Origin: Alloalcanivorax venustensis ISO4
GTDB taxonomy: Bacteria; Pseudomonadota; Gammaproteobacteria; Pseudomonadales; Alcanivoracaceae
Direction: 5' to 3'
DNA length: 64,000 nt
Assembly: GCF_015356855.1 (NCBI RefSeq)
Contig: NZ_ARXR01000007.1
Coordinates: 105,331 to 169,330 of the forward strand
This document shows positions 50,719 to 60,584 of this stretch, in pieces. The notes under the pieces were generated by a model that saw only the letters and a list, made by a program, of their open reading frames with translations, was not told the origin of the DNA and searched no databases. The first letter of the stretch is position 1. Each line of letters begins with the position of its first letter. Made by a program: the position numbers and the translations under genes.

Positions 50719-51921
50719 CTAGCTGCGGACGTTGCGTAACCCTTCCAGATAGTCGGCCCACGTTTGCATCATCTTGCGGCGCTCATCCAGCCACTGGGTC
50801 CGGTTGTAGGCCCGCCCGTGAACGTCGCGCACCCGGTGGGCCATTTGCATCTCGATGATGGCCACCGGAAAGCGCAGCTCTTCTTCCAGCAGTGTTCTGG
50901 CCGTGGCGCGGAAGCCGTGCCCGGTCATGGTGTCCTTGTAGCCGAGGTTAATCAGCGCCGCTGTGACGGCGTTTTCGCTCATGGGGCGTGCCCGTGAACG
51001 GGCACTGGGGAAGACGTATGGGCTACGTCCATTGATAGGCTCCAGCTCCCGGAGGATCTCGATCGCCTGATCGGCCAGGGGCACGATCAGAGGGTCGCTG
51101 TTCTTCGTTCTCTGCGCGCTCCACTGGGCTTTCTGCCAGTCGATCTGATCCCATTGCATCTGGCGCAGGTCGCCAGGGCGCAGGAAGAACAGAGGAGCCA
51201 GCTTCAGGGCGGCAGAGACCGTGGGCGTGCCCTCGTAACCCCACAGAACGCGCAACAGATCGCCGAGTTGATCGGGGTCGGTGATGGCGGCGTAGTGCTT
51301 GACGCTCGGGGAGCGCAACAGACCACGCAAATCCACGGTGATATCACGCTCGGCTTTGCCGATGCCCACGGCGTACCGGAAGACCTGGCCGATGATGGTC
51401 TTGAGTCGGTGCGCGTTGTCCACATGGCCTTTCTGCTCGATGCGCCGAAGGGTGCTGAGTGCATCCGGTGGGGTGATATCGCGGATCGGCATGCGACCGA
51501 TATAAGGGAATAGGTGCATCTCCATCCGGCGTAGGTTCTTGGGGTGCGTGGTGGCGCCTACCTCGTGTTTGTGGATGGTTTCGTACCACTCCAGGGCGAT
51601 GCTCTGAAAGGTATCTGCGGTTTCCGTCTGCCGCCGTCGCTGTTCCATACGTCGGTAATCCACGGGGTCGATACCCTGATCGAGCAACTTGAGAGCTTCG
51701 TCGCGCGCGGCTCTGGCTTCCTTGAGACTGGTGCGGGGGTAGCTGCCGAGGGTGAGGGTGCGCTCCTTGCCGTGGAATCTATAGCGCAGCCACCAGGCTT
51801 TAGAGGTGGGGCGAACTACCAGGGTGAGGCCACCACCATCCGCCAACTTTCTTTGCCGGGCGCCTTCCGTGGTGGCGTTCCTAGCCTCTTTGTCCGTGAG
51901 TTTATGGATGCCCTTGTTCAT
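50719..51921 (-). CDS. int: P4-type tyrosine integrase
   Basis: The 400-residue protein has the P4-like integrase layout: an N-terminal DUF4102 arm-binding domain (MNKGIHKLTDKEARNA, then LRYRFHGKERTLTLGSYP), a core-binding domain, and a C-terminal catalytic domain with FLRPGDLRQ (Arg), HGFRATA (His-x-x-Arg) and AYNRTQW (Tyr). ATG 51921 has AAGGA six bases upstream. It catalyses site-specific recombination between the tRNA-Ile2 3' end and the island attachment site. It lies at the right end of the island facing away from the tRNA. Confidence 0.95.
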   Translation of the reverse strand: MNKGIHKLTDKEARNATTEGARQRKLADGGGLTLVVRPTSKAWWLRYRFHGKERTLTLGSYPRTSLKEARAARDEALKLLDQGIDPVDYRRMEQRRRQTETADTFQSIALEWYETIHKHEVGATTHPKNLRRMEMHLFPYIGRMPIRDITPPDALSTLRRIEQKGHVDNAHRLKTIIGQVFRYAVGIGKAERDITVDLRGLLRSPSVKHYAAITDPDQLGDLLRVLWGYEGTPTVSAALKLAPLFFLRPGDLRQMQWDQIDWQKAQWSAQRTKNSDPLIVPLADQAIEILRELEPINGRSPYVFPSARSRARPMSENAVTAALINLGYKDTMTGHGFRATARTLLEEELRFPVAIIEMQMAHRVRDVHGRAYNRTQWLDERRKMMQTWADYLEGLRNVRS

Positions 51922-51933
51922 AGTTTTCCTTGT

Positions 51934-52016
51934 TGTGGGTATGGCTCCGATCATCCGGCCAAATCGCTGTGGGTATGGACCTTAGCAAGGGCGCCATACC
52001 CACAGCAATACCCGCA
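51934..52016. promoter_or_regulatory. Integrase arm-type sites, right end
   Basis: TGTGGGTATGG occurs at 51934-51944 and 51968-51978 (34 bp apart), its complement CCATACCCACA at 51994-52004, and a weaker ATACCCGCA at 52008-52016. They lie between the integrase start and the attachment site, typical of arm sites that also repress the integrase promoter. Confidence 0.6.
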
Positions 52017-52127
52017 CTGAAGTCGGATGCCACAGGATGCTATCGGAACGGATGGGAATGAAAGTTGTTAATTATCAGGGTCTTACGAGAGATTTTGCAC
52101 TTTGCGGGAATTCTTCGGAAGGGGAGA

Positions 52128-52204
<77 letters not shown>

Positions 52205-52244
52205 GAGATAGTTTTGATTGTTGTTGGCGCAGGCTGCGCCTGCT

Positions 52245-52272
52245 TTCGCGGGCCGGGCCCGCTCCTACAAGG
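52245..52272 (-). repeat. Pseudomonas-type REP element
   Basis: On the minus strand this reads CTTGTAGGAGCGGGC followed by CCGGCCCGCGAA, matching the REP head GTAGGAGCGGGC and its hairpin tail. It lies between rpoD and tRNA-Ile2. Confidence 0.75.
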
Positions 52273-52274
52273 GT

Positions 52275-52299
52275 GCCCGGACAGCGGGACTGTCCGGGC
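52275..52299 (-). terminator. Terminator-like hairpin after rpoD
   Basis: GCCCGGACAG (52275-52284) pairs with CTGTCCGGGC (52290-52299), a 10-bp stem and five-base loop, 19 bp past the rpoD stop. There is no T-run, but position and stability fit termination. Confidence 0.55.
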
Positions 52300-52317
52300 C
52301 GGTAGTTATATACCGAA

Positions 52318-54261
52318 TTACATGTCCGCGTCGAGGAAGCTGCGGAGATGTTCGCTGCGCGAGGGGTGGCGGAGCTTGCGCAGCGCCTTGGCCTCTATTT
52401 GACGGATCCGCTCCCGGGTGACGTCGAACTGCTTGCCCACTTCCTCGAGGGTGTGGTCGGTGTTCATGTCGATGCCGAAGCGCATGCGCAGCACCTTGGC
52501 TTCGCGGGCGGTGAGGTTGGCCAGCACTTCCCGGGTGGCTTCTTCCAGGCCCAGGGAGGTGGCGGAATCCACCGGCGAGTCCACGTTGCCGTCTTCGATG
52601 AAGTCGCCCAGGCTGGAGTCCTCGTCGTCGCCGATCGGGGTCTCCATGGAAATCGGTTCCTTGGCGATCTTGAGCACCTTGCGGACCTTGTCTTCCGGCA
52701 TTTCCAGGCGCACGCCCAGTTCTTCCGGGGTCGGTTCGCGGCCCATTTCCTGCAGCATCTGGCGTTGCACCCGGTTGATCTTGTTGATCGTCTCTATCAT
52801 GTGCACCGGAATCCGGATGGTGCGGGCCTGGTCGGCGATGGAGCGGGTGATCGCCTGCCGGATCCACCAGGTGGCGTAGGTGGAGAACTTGTAGCCCCGG
52901 CGGTATTCGAACTTGTCCACGGCTTTCATCAGGCCGATGTTGCCTTCCTGGATCAGGTCCAGGAACTGCAGGCCGCGGTTGGTGTACTTCTTGGCGATGG
53001 AGATCACCAGGCGCAGGTTGGCCTCGACCATTTCTTTCTTGGCGCGGCGTGCCTTGGCTTCGCCGATGGAGATGCGGCGGTTGATCTCCTTGATGTCGGC
53101 CACGGGCAGGCCGATGACCTCTTCCAGGGTCATGATCTTGCGCTGGTTGCGCTGGATGTCTTCTTTGACCAGGCGGAGCTTGTCGGCGTAGTCCTTGGAC
53201 TTCTTGCTCTTGAGCGTCTGATCCACCCAGTCCATGTTGGTTTCGTTGCCGGGGAAGATCTTGATGAAGTCACGGCGCGGCACGCCGGCGCGGCGGATCG
53301 CCAGCGCCATGATGTGGCGCTCGAAGCGGCGCACGGTGTCCAGGTGGGTGCGGGCGCCGACCAGCAGCTGGTCGTAGATGCGCGGCACCAGTTTGAACAG
53401 GGTGAAGTGCGCGGCCAGGGCTTCCTGGGCCTTGGCGGTGCTGGCGTGGTCGCGACCGTTGCGTTTGAACGAACGCTGCGCCTTCTCGTAGAGCTTCTTG
53501 AGCTCGGCGAAACGCTCCGCCGCCAGGACCGGGTCCAGGCCGCCTTCGTCCTCTTCTTCCTCGTCAGCGTCGGCGCCGGCGGTGTTCTTGTCGGCGTCGT
53601 CCTCTTCGTCGTCGTCCTTCTGCTTGGCTTTCTCTTTTTCCTTCTCGCGCTCTTTTTCCTTCGCCGCCTTTTCCGCTTCCTCGCGCTTCTTCTGGCTGAA
53701 GCGCGGCTCTTTGTTGGCGTTGGTGGCGGCGGCGCCGTCGTCGTTGGGGTCCAGGTAGCCGGCGATCACGTCGGTGAGCTTGCGCTCTTCGTCGGTGATG
53801 CGCTGGTACTCGTCGAGGACCATTTCCACGGCGCCGGGCCAGAAGGCGAGGGCGTGCATGACTTCACGGGTGCCTTCCTCGATGCGCTTGGCGATCTCGA
53901 TTTCGCCTTCCCGGGTGAGCAGCTCCACGGTGCCCATTTCGCGCATGTACATGCGCACCGGGTCGGTGGTGCGGCCCGGTTCGTTCTCCACGGAGGCGAG
54001 CACGGCGGCGGCTTCTTCGGCGGCCATCTCGTCGGTGCTTTCCGCGCTCTCATCCATCATGATCTGATCGGCGTCGGTGGCTTTCTCCACCACGCTGATG
54101 CCCATGTCGTTGATCATCTGGATGATGTCTTCCACCTGATCCGTGTCGGTGATGGACTCGGGCAGGTGGTCGTTCACCTCGGCATAGGTCAGGTAGCCCT
54201 GTTCCTTGCCCAGCGCGATCAACTGCTTCAGCTGTGATTGCTGCTGTTTCTGAGTCGTCAT
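52318..54261 (-). CDS. rpoD: RNA polymerase sigma factor RpoD (sigma-70)
   Basis: The 647-residue primary sigma factor has region 1.1, then 1.2 ([15 protein letters not shown]), an expanded acidic, Lys/Glu/Asp-rich non-conserved insert (about residues 170-240), regions 2.1-2.4 ([49 protein letters not shown]), 3 and 4 with the [29 protein letters not shown]. It directs core RNA polymerase to housekeeping promoters. I use ATG 54261 (MTTQKQQQ), the normal family start. It is the last gene of the rpsU-yqeY-dnaG-rpoD operon, 134 bases after dnaG. Confidence 0.98.
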   Translation of the reverse strand: MTTQKQQQSQLKQLIALGKEQGYLTYAEVNDHLPESITDTDQVEDIIQMINDMGISVVEKATDADQIMMDESAESTDEMAAEEAAAVLASVENEPGRTTDPVRMYMREMGTVELLTREGEIEIAKRIEEGTREVMHALAFWPGAVEMVLDEYQRITDEERKLTDVIAGYLDPNDDGAAATNANKEPRFSQKKREEAEKAAKEKEREKEKEKAKQKDDDEEDDADKNTAGADADEEEEDEGGLDPVLAAERFAELKKLYEKAQRSFKRNGRDHASTAKAQEALAAHFTLFKLVPRIYDQLLVGARTHLDTVRRFERHIMALAIRRAGVPRRDFIKIFPGNETNMDWVDQTLKSKKSKDYADKLRLVKEDIQRNQRKIMTLEEVIGLPVADIKEINRRISIGEAKARRAKKEMVEANLRLVISIAKKYTNRGLQFLDLIQEGNIGLMKAVDKFEYRRGYKFSTYATWWIRQAITRSIADQARTIRIPVHMIETINKINRVQRQMLQEMGREPTPEELGVRLEMPEDKVRKVLKIAKEPISMETPIGDDEDSSLGDFIEDGNVDSPVDSATSLGLEEATREVLANLTAREAKVLRMRFGIDMNTDHTLEEVGKQFDVTRERIRQIEAKALRKLRHPSRSEHLRSFLDADM

Positions 54262-54395
54262 GCGAAAAAGCCCGTGCAGATTGGAAGAGTGTCGAGGAAA
54301 ACGAGATGTCGTTGGGAAACGGCGTATTATACTGGGATATGGGGTCCGGGGCCAGTTTGTACAAGGGGTGGCGCCAGAGCCCGGCACGGGCGGCG

Positions 54396-56342
54396 TCAGT
54401 CGCTGATGGGCGCCTGGCGGGCCCGGTTGCGGGCCTCGGCGAGCGCCTTGATCAGCTCTGAAAGCCGCGCCCCGTCTGGTGTCGGGCGGCGCTGCTCCAG
54501 TTCCAGGGCCTGCTCCAGCGCCAGGGCGTTGAGGTGCTCCAGGGCGTCGTGCCAGTAGCGCCGCGCCGTGGCCGCGTCCATGGGCGGTTTGAGCGCCTCG
54601 CGCAGCAGTACCGACAGGGATTCGCCCTGTTCCAGCGCCATCACCGCGCCCAGCAGGGCGGGCGGCGAGCTGGCCTGGTCGCGGGCGGTGCCGGCCACCT
54701 GGATCAGCAGGTCCAGCTGGGGGATATCCAGCTCTTCCAGGCCCTCCGGCAGGGGGCGCTCCTCCAGCACTTCCGGGTGCGACAGCAGCACCAGCACCAG
54801 CCGTTCCACCAGCCCCAGGCCGCCGGCGCTGCCTCGTTGCCGTTGCGGGCGCTTGGGCCTTGCCCGGGCGGCGCGGGCCACGGCGGCGGCGTCCCAGTCC
54901 GGGGGTGGTTCGCCGCCGGGGTCGCCTGCCGGATCGCCTGCCGGCTCGTAACCATCGCCATAGCCGTAGTCGTCCGCTGGCGGCGGGGCGCTCGGCTCCG
55001 CGGGCGCCGCCGGGCGGCCCCGTTGGGCGGGCAGGCTCTGGCGCAGCTTTTCCAGGGAGCTTTGCTCCAGGCGGGTAAGGCGCGCCAGCTCTTCTTCCAG
55101 CAGGGCGCGGTAGACCGGCCCGGCCGGCTTGTCCAGGTAGGGCAGCGCCAGCCGCGCCAGCCGCGCCCGGCCGTCCACGGTGGCCAGGTCCAGCCCCTCG
55201 GAGAGGTGCCGGAACAGGTAGGTGGACAGGGCGTCGGCCTTGTCAGTGAGCGCTAACAACGCCTCCGGGCCCTGGGTGCGTACCAGGGTGTCCGGGTCTT
55301 CCCCTTCGTCCAGGAACAGGAAGCGGGCCTGCTTGCCGTCGTCCAGCACCGGCAGAATCGATTCCAGCGCCCGCCAGGCGGCGCGCCGGCCGGCTTCGTC
55401 GCCATCGAAACAGAACACCACCTCGTTGACCTGGCGGAACAGCAGCTGGCCGTGGTCCTCGCTGGTGGCGGTGCCCAGGGTGGCCACCGCGTTGGGCACC
55501 CCGTGCTGGGCCAGGGCGATCACGTCCATGTAGCCCTCCACCACGTAGAGGCGGTCGCTGCGGTCGCGGCTTTGCCGCCATTCCCACAGGCCGTAGAGCT
55601 CGCGGCCCTTGTGGAAGACCGGGGTTTCCGGGCTGTTCAGATACTTGGGCTTGCCGTCGCCCAGCACCCGGCCGCCGAAGCCGATGGTGCGGCCCCGGTG
55701 GTCGCGGATCGGGAACTGGATACGGTCGCGGAACTTGTCGTAGGTGCGGCCGTTGTCTTCGCGGCGCACCAGCAGGCCGGCGGTGACCGCCTGTTCCAGG
55801 CCTTCCTTGTCCAGGGACAGGCCGTTGATCAGGTTGTCGAAGCCCGGCGGCGCGAAGCCCAGGCCGTAGCGGGCGGCGATCTCCCCGGTGAGGCCGCGGC
55901 CCTTGAGGTAATTCACTGCTTTCTGCTTTTCCGGGGCGCTTTTCAGCTGCTGCCGGTAGAAGCGTTCGGCGCGGGCGAGCAGGTCGTAAAGGGTCTGCAG
56001 ACGGTCCCGCTTGGCCTTGTCCTTGCGCGCGTCGTGGCCTTCCTCGCGGGGCACTTCCAGGCCCGCGCGGATCGCCAGCTGCTCCACCGCCTCGGGGAAG
56101 TTGAGGTGGTCGTACTCCATCAAAAAGCCCACCGCGTTGCCGGAGGCGCCGCAGCCGAAGCAGTAGTAGAACTGCTTGTCCGGGGCGACCGTGAACGACG
56201 GGGTCTTTTCCTGGTGGAACGGGCAGCAGGCGGCGTAGTTGCGGCCGGTCTTCTTCAGCGGCACACGGCTGTCTATGAGCGCCACGATATCGCTGCGCGC
56301 GAGAAGATCCTGAATGAAGTGTTCGGGAATGCGACCGGCCAT
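54396..56342 (-). CDS. dnaG: DNA primase
   Basis: The 648-residue primase has the CHC2 zinc finger ([12 protein letters not shown], then [10 protein letters not shown], residues 40-65), the TOPRIM catalytic core ([22 protein letters not shown] near 270-320) and a C-terminal helicase-binding domain (about 510-645). A Pro/Gly/Asp-rich linker (about 440-490) is longer than in E. coli. It makes RNA primers at the replication fork. It starts at MAGRIPEHF and lies between the yqeY-like gene and rpoD. Confidence 0.98.
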   Translation of the reverse strand: MAGRIPEHFIQDLLARSDIVALIDSRVPLKKTGRNYAACCPFHQEKTPSFTVAPDKQFYYCFGCGASGNAVGFLMEYDHLNFPEAVEQLAIRAGLEVPREEGHDARKDKAKRDRLQTLYDLLARAERFYRQQLKSAPEKQKAVNYLKGRGLTGEIAARYGLGFAPPGFDNLINGLSLDKEGLEQAVTAGLLVRREDNGRTYDKFRDRIQFPIRDHRGRTIGFGGRVLGDGKPKYLNSPETPVFHKGRELYGLWEWRQSRDRSDRLYVVEGYMDVIALAQHGVPNAVATLGTATSEDHGQLLFRQVNEVVFCFDGDEAGRRAAWRALESILPVLDDGKQARFLFLDEGEDPDTLVRTQGPEALLALTDKADALSTYLFRHLSEGLDLATVDGRARLARLALPYLDKPAGPVYRALLEEELARLTRLEQSSLEKLRQSLPAQRGRPAAPAEPSAPPPADDYGYGDGYEPAGDPAGDPGGEPPPDWDAAAVARAARARPKRPQRQRGSAGGLGLVERLVLVLLSHPEVLEERPLPEGLEELDIPQLDLLIQVAGTARDQASSPPALLGAVMALEQGESLSVLLREALKPPMDAATARRYWHDALEHLNALALEQALELEQRRPTPDGARLSELIKALAEARNRARQAPISD

Positions 56343-56396
56343 GGGGGGATATTCCTCGCGGCGGGGCCGCGAATCAAGATCGGGCGGACGGCCCGA

Positions 56397-56846
56397 TCAG
56401 GCCGTCAGGCGTTTCTTCACCTTGCCGCTGGCGGCGCCGATGTCGGCACGGCCCTGCAGCTGCGGCTTGAGCACGCCCATGACCTTGCCCATGTCCTGCA
56501 TGCCGGCGGCGCCGGTCTGGGCGATGGCGTCATCGATCAGGGCGTCGACCTCCGCCTCGCTGAGCGGCGCGGGCAGGAAGGTCTGCAGCACCTGGATTTC
56601 CGCCTCCTCGATGTCGGCGAGGTCGTCCCGGCCGGCGTCGCGGTACTGGGTGGCGGAATCCTTGCGCTGTTTGATCAGCTTGTCGAGCACCGCCAGGCTG
56701 CGCTCATCGTCCAGCTCGATGCGTTCATCCACTTCGATCTGCTTGATGGCGGACAGGGCCATACGCACAACGCCCAGGCGCGCCTTGTCCTTGGCGCGCA
56801 TGGCGTCTTTCATGGCCGTGGTGAGCTGTTCTTTAAGAGCGCTCAT
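56397..56846 (-). CDS. yqeY: GatB/YqeY domain protein
   Basis: The 149-residue helical protein has the YqeY layout: KEQLTTAMKDAMRAKDKARLG at the start, a charged middle (RIELDDERSLAVLDKLIKQRKDSATQY), and the C-terminal PQLQGRADIGAASGKVKKRL. The family resembles the tRNA-binding tail of GatB, but its role alone is uncertain. It sits in the usual place between rpsU and dnaG. Confidence 0.95.
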   Translation of the reverse strand: MSALKEQLTTAMKDAMRAKDKARLGVVRMALSAIKQIEVDERIELDDERSLAVLDKLIKQRKDSATQYRDAGRDDLADIEEAEIQVLQTFLPAPLSEAEVDALIDDAIAQTGAAGMQDMGKVMGVLKPQLQGRADIGAASGKVKKRLTA

Positions 56847-56902
56847 GGCGATTCCTGACTGTGCGGCCCGTGTTAGCGGGCGGTCTCTACGGCCGGAACG
56901 GC

Positions 56903-57118
56903 TTAGTAGAGACGCTTACGGGCGAGTTGCTCGCGCTGGAGCTTCTTCAGGTGACGCTTTACAGCGGCGGCACGCTTGCGCTTACGCTCCTGGGTGGGCT
57001 TCTCGTAGTTCTCGCGACGACGGACTTCGGAGAGCACACCGGCTTTCTCGCAGGAACGCTTGAAACGACGCAGGGCCACGTCGAAGGGTTCGCCTTCTTT
57101 CACTTTCACCTGAGGCAT
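56903..57118 (-). CDS. rpsU: 30S ribosomal protein S21
   Basis: The 71-residue protein is S21: [26 protein letters not shown] and the basic C-terminal [10 protein letters not shown] end. It binds near the 3' end of 16S rRNA in the small subunit. It is the first gene of the macromolecular-synthesis operon and divergent from tsaD across about 155 bases. Confidence 0.98.
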   Translation of the reverse strand: MPQVKVKEGEPFDVALRRFKRSCEKAGVLSEVRRRENYEKPTQERKRKRAAAVKRHLKKLQREQLARKRLY

Positions 57119-57272
57119 GAAGTATCACCTACCTTGAAATTGGATTAATGAGTGCGCTGAGGGGCTCAGGTGGAGGGCCCGGACAGCAGGGCGCGAATTC
57201 TACCTGAGCTCGGAGGAAATGCAAAGAGGCGGGCTTGGCGGTATCATGCGCCTCCTTATTCAGGGAGTCTCC

Positions 57273-58313
57273 ATGCGCGTATTGGGCATCGAATCCAGCT
57301 GTGACGAGACCGGCGTGGCCATCTTCGACACCGAACAGGGCCTGCTCGGCCAGGCGCTGTATAGCCAGATCGACATGCATGCCGCCTACGGCGGCGTGGT
57401 GCCGGAGCTGGCCAGCCGCGACCATGTGCGCCGGCTGCTGCCGCTGGTGCGCCAGGTGATGAGCGAGGCCGGCACCACCCCGGAGCAGCTCGACGGCGTG
57501 GCGTTCACCGCCGGCCCGGGGCTGGCCGGGGCGCTGCTGGTGGGCGCCGGCGTCGGCCGCAGCCTGGCCTACGGCTGGGGCCTGCCGGCGGTGCCGGTGC
57601 ACCATATGGAGGGGCATTTGCTGGCGCCGATGCTGGAAGAGGATGGCCCGGACTTCCCGTTCGTGGCGCTGCTGGTGAGCGGCGGCCATTCGCTGCTGCT
57701 GGAGGCGCGCGCCCTGGGCGACTACGCACCGCTGGGCGAGTCCGTGGACGACGCCGCCGGCGAAGCCTTCGACAAGGTGGCGAAAATGATGGGCCTGGGC
57801 TACCCCGGCGGCCCGCGCCTGGCGAAGCTGGCCGAGAGCGGCACGGCCGGGCGGTTCCGCTTCCCCCGGCCGATGACCGACCGGCCCGGCCTGGACATGA
57901 GCTTTTCCGGGCTCAAGACCTTCACCCTGAACACCATCAACGACCTGGGCGGCGTCGCCGCGCTGAGCGACCAGGACCGCTGTGACATCGCCCTGGCGTT
58001 CCAGGAGGCGGCGGTGGACACCCTGGTGATCAAGTGCCGCCGCGCCATGGAGCAGACCGGCGCCAAACGGCTGGTGGTGGCCGGCGGCGTCAGCGCCAAC
58101 GTGATGCTGCGCGAGCGGTTGGACGCGGCCATGGCCAAGAAGGGCGTGCGGGTGTTCTATCCGGGGCTGGCCTACTGCACCGACAACGGCGCCATGATCG
58201 CCTACGCCGGCGCGTTGCGGCTGGCCGGCGGCGAACGCAGCGGCCTGCCGATCGCGGTGCGGCCGCGCTGGCCGCTGGCGGAGCTGGCCCCGCTATCGCA
58301 AGACGCCTCCTGA
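57273..58313 (+). CDS. tsaD: tRNA N6-threonylcarbamoyladenosine transferase TsaD
   Basis: The 346-residue protein is TsaD (Gcp/Kae1): [16 protein letters not shown] at the start, the metal motif HHMEGH (near residue 110), the ATP loop [11 protein letters not shown], and the C-terminal [13 protein letters not shown]. It transfers threonylcarbamoyl to A37 of ANN-decoding tRNAs with TsaB and TsaE. ATG 57273 has GGGAG upstream; the open frame continues to 57219. It is divergent from rpsU and convergent with plsY. Confidence 0.98.
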   Translation: MRVLGIESSCDETGVAIFDTEQGLLGQALYSQIDMHAAYGGVVPELASRDHVRRLLPLVRQVMSEAGTTPEQLDGVAFTAGPGLAGALLVGAGVGRSLAYGWGLPAVPVHHMEGHLLAPMLEEDGPDFPFVALLVSGGHSLLLEARALGDYAPLGESVDDAAGEAFDKVAKMMGLGYPGGPRLAKLAESGTAGRFRFPRPMTDRPGLDMSFSGLKTFTLNTINDLGGVAALSDQDRCDIALAFQEAAVDTLVIKCRRAMEQTGAKRLVVAGGVSANVMLRERLDAAMAKKGVRVFYPGLAYCTDNGAMIAYAGALRLAGGERSGLPIAVRPRWPLAELAPLSQDAS

Positions 58314-58320
58314 ACGGATC

Positions 58321-58935
58321 TCAGCGTTTGCCGCGGAACCCCAGCTCTTCGCCGCTGAGCAGCTTGGTGAGGTTGGCCCGGTGGCGGATCACCATGATCA
58401 CGGTGAGCGCCGCCATCGGCCAGAAGGCGGTGGGCAGCCAGAACCACAGACTGATCGGCGCGGCGACAAAGGCCAGCAGCGACGCCACCGAGGAGATCCG
58501 CGTCACCCCGAACACCAGCAGCCAGACCGCCCCCGCCACCAGGCCGCTGGGCCAGTGCAGCGGAAACAGCAGACCGAAGGCGGTGGCCACGCCCTTGCCG
58601 CCCCGGAACTGGAAAAACACCGGAAACAGGTGGCCGAGGAAGGCGCAGAAGCCGACCAGCGCCGCCGCCGTGGCGGACAGCCCCAGGCCGTAAGCCACCA
58701 GCACCGGCACGGTGCCCTTGAGCACGTCGCCGAGCAGGGTCAGGGCGGCGGCGGGTTTGCCGCCGATGCGCAGCACATTGGTGGCGCCGGGGTTGCTGGA
58801 CCCCTGGGTGCGCGGGTCCGGATAGCCGAACAGCCGGCATACCAGAATGGCGCTGGAGATCGAACCCAGCAGGTAAGCGGCCGCGCACAAAGGCAGCAAC
58901 CAGCTCCAGCTTTCCTGTAATGCTATGGTGTCCAC
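58321..58935 (-). CDS. plsY: Glycerol-3-phosphate acyltransferase PlsY
   Basis: The 204-residue inner-membrane protein has about seven membrane helices and the PlsY motifs GSSNPGATNVLR (near residue 45), GDVLKG and FRGGKGVATA (near 114). It transfers acyl groups from acyl-phosphate to glycerol-3-phosphate, the first step of phospholipid synthesis. The stop is seven bases from the tsaD stop (convergent). Confidence 0.97.
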   Translation of the reverse strand: MDTIALQESWSWLLPLCAAAYLLGSISSAILVCRLFGYPDPRTQGSSNPGATNVLRIGGKPAAALTLLGDVLKGTVPVLVAYGLGLSATAAALVGFCAFLGHLFPVFFQFRGGKGVATAFGLLFPLHWPSGLVAGAVWLLVFGVTRISSVASLLAFVAAPISLWFWLPTAFWPMAALTVIMVIRHRANLTKLLSGEELGFRGKR

Positions 58936-58992
58936 CGGCTATAATCCTGTTTTTTTAAAGTCTCGAAACCCCGGGCATTATCAAGGACCAAC

Positions 58993-59349
58993 ATGGATAT
59001 CGTCTATATCAATGATCTGAAGGTGGACACGGTAATCGGCATTTTCGATTGGGAGCGCCGCATCCGCCAGACCGTAAGCCTGGACCTGGAAATGGCCACC
59101 GACATACGCAAGGCCGCCGCCAGCGATCACATTGATGACGCTCTGGACTACAAGAGCATCGGCAAGCGGGTGATTCAGTTCATCGAAGACAGCGACTTCC
59201 AGTTGGTGGAAACCCTGGCCGAGCGGGTCGCCGACGTGGTCCGCGAGGAGTTCGGGGTGGCCTGGCTGAAGCTGCGCCTCAGCAAGCCCGGCGCCCTGCG
59301 CGGGTCGCGGGATGTGGGCGTTATCATTGAGCGGGGGGAGCGCACCTGA
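58993..59349 (+). CDS. folB: Dihydroneopterin aldolase FolB
   Basis: The 118-residue protein matches FolB: MDIVYINDLKVDTVIGIFDWE at the start, DYKSIGKRVIQFIEDSDFQLVETLAE (catalytic Glu and Lys region) and VKLRLSKPGALRG near the C-terminus in family form. It cleaves dihydroneopterin in folate synthesis. Its stop TGA overlaps the folK start (TGATG), so both are translated together. It is divergent from plsY. Confidence 0.96.
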   Translation: MDIVYINDLKVDTVIGIFDWERRIRQTVSLDLEMATDIRKAAASDHIDDALDYKSIGKRVIQFIEDSDFQLVETLAERVADVVREEFGVAWLKLRLSKPGALRGSRDVGVIIERGERT

Positions 59350-59840
59350 TGACCACGGTATTTCTCAGCCTCGGCTCCAACATCGACCGGCAGCACAACA
59401 TCGGTTCGGGGCTGGACGACCTGGCCGCCGCCTTCGGCGAGCTGCGTCTGAGCCCGGTCTATGAAAGCGAGGCGGTGGGTTTCAAGGGCAGCCCGTTCTT
59501 CAATCTGGTGGTGGCGCTGGACACCGACCTGCCGGTGGCGGAACTGGCGGACCGGCTGCGCGACATCGAACGCGCCCACGGCCGGGTGCGTGGCGAGAAG
59601 AAATTCGCCAGCCGTACCCTGGATATCGACATTCTCACCTACGGGGATCTCACCGGCGAGTTCGACGGCGTCAGCCTGCCCCGCGATGAAATCCTCAAAC
59701 ACGCTTTCGTGCTGCGGCCGCTGGCCGATCTGGCGCCGTACGCGATGCATCCCCAGTTTGGCCGTACCTACGCGGCCCTGTTCAACGAATACCGTTTTCC
59801 GGAGCAGCGCCTCTGGCAGGTGCCGTTCGTCTGGCCCTGA
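59349..59840 (+). CDS. folK: 2-amino-4-hydroxy-6-hydroxymethyldihydropteridine pyrophosphokinase FolK
   Basis: The 163-residue protein has the FolK motifs FLSLGSNI at the start, SPFFNLVVALDT, RGEKKFASRTLDIDIL (the RxxxxxxRxxDIDIL ATP and metal site) and LPRDEILKHAFVLRPLADLAP. It pyrophosphorylates the pterin before FolP. It follows folB with a one-base overlap, and its stop is six bases from the convergent SDR stop. Confidence 0.96.
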   Translation: MTTVFLSLGSNIDRQHNIGSGLDDLAAAFGELRLSPVYESEAVGFKGSPFFNLVVALDTDLPVAELADRLRDIERAHGRVRGEKKFASRTLDIDILTYGDLTGEFDGVSLPRDEILKHAFVLRPLADLAPYAMHPQFGRTYAALFNEYRFPEQRLWQVPFVWP

Positions 59841-59846
59841 AGCGGC

Positions 59847-60584
59847 TCAGCCGCCGGGGAAGGAGAGCGAGCGGCCGCCGTCCACCGCCAGAATCTGGCC
59901 GGTGATGTAGGGCGCTTCCAGGGCCAGCCAGGCCACGGTGGCGGCGATGTCGTCGGGATCGCCGGCGCGGCCCAGGGCGGTGGCGTCGAGGATGTCCTGC
60001 TGGTTTTCCTGGCCCTGCTCGGGCCACAGGATGGCGCCCGGCGACACGCCGTTAACGCGCACCGCCGGCCCCAATTCGCGGGCCAGGCTCTTGGTCATCA
60101 TCGCCAGCCCGGCTTTCGCCATGCAGTAGAGCGGGTGTCCGGCGAGCGGCTTCTCCGCGTAGACGTCGACGATGTTAACGATCGCCCCGCCGGCCGCCTC
60201 CAGGTCACCGGCCAGTTGCTGGCTTAGCAGGAAGGGGGCGCGCAGGTTGCTGTGCATCAGCGTGTCCCAGTCGTCGTCGGACGCCTGGCCGAGCGGCGTG
60301 GGGTAGAAGCTGGAGGCGTTGTTGATCAGTACGTCGAGACCGCCGAAGGCGTCCCGGGCGCGCACCGCCAGATCGCGCACCGCCACCGGGTCGCGCAGGT
60401 CGGCGGCCAGGCACGCGGCGCTGGCCGGCCGCTCGCGGTTGAAAGCGTCCACCAGCTGGCGGGCCTCCTGTTCGCTCCGGTGGTAGTGAATCACCACCCG
60501 GCAGCCTTTCCGGTGCAGGGTTTCCGCGATGCGGGCGCCGATGCGCCGGGCGCTGCCTGTAATCAGAGCGATGGGGGCTGCCAT
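59847..60584 (-). CDS. Pteridine-reductase-like short-chain dehydrogenase (FolM-like)
   Basis: The 245-residue SDR has the cofactor motif LITGSARRIGARI (RIG, as in FolM and pteridine reductases), NNASSFYPTPLG and the YCMAK catalytic Tyr and Lys. TGxxRRIG plus the folB-folK neighbours favour a dihydropterin/dihydrofolate reductase; a generic SDR is the alternative. NADPH use is suggested by the Arg pair. Its start overlaps the cca stop by 22 bases, so it is translationally coupled to cca. Confidence 0.88.
   Translation of the reverse strand: MAAPIALITGSARRIGARIAETLHRKGCRVVIHYHRSEQEARQLVDAFNRERPASAACLAADLRDPVAVRDLAVRARDAFGGLDVLINNASSFYPTPLGQASDDDWDTLMHSNLRAPFLLSQQLAGDLEAAGGAIVNIVDVYAEKPLAGHPLYCMAKAGLAMMTKSLARELGPAVRVNGVSPGAILWPEQGQENQQDILDATALGRAGDPDDIAATVAWLALEAPYITGQILAVDGGRSLSFPGG

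Noticed and set aside
52348..54237. Long plus-strand open frame (about 629 codons) opposite rpoD
   Set aside because: It is exactly antisense to rpoD, with low-complexity translation and no ribosome binding site; a shadow of GC-rich coding.
55452..56858. Long plus-strand open frame opposite dnaG and yqeY
   Set aside because: Antisense to two certain genes; composition is that of a reverse-frame artefact.
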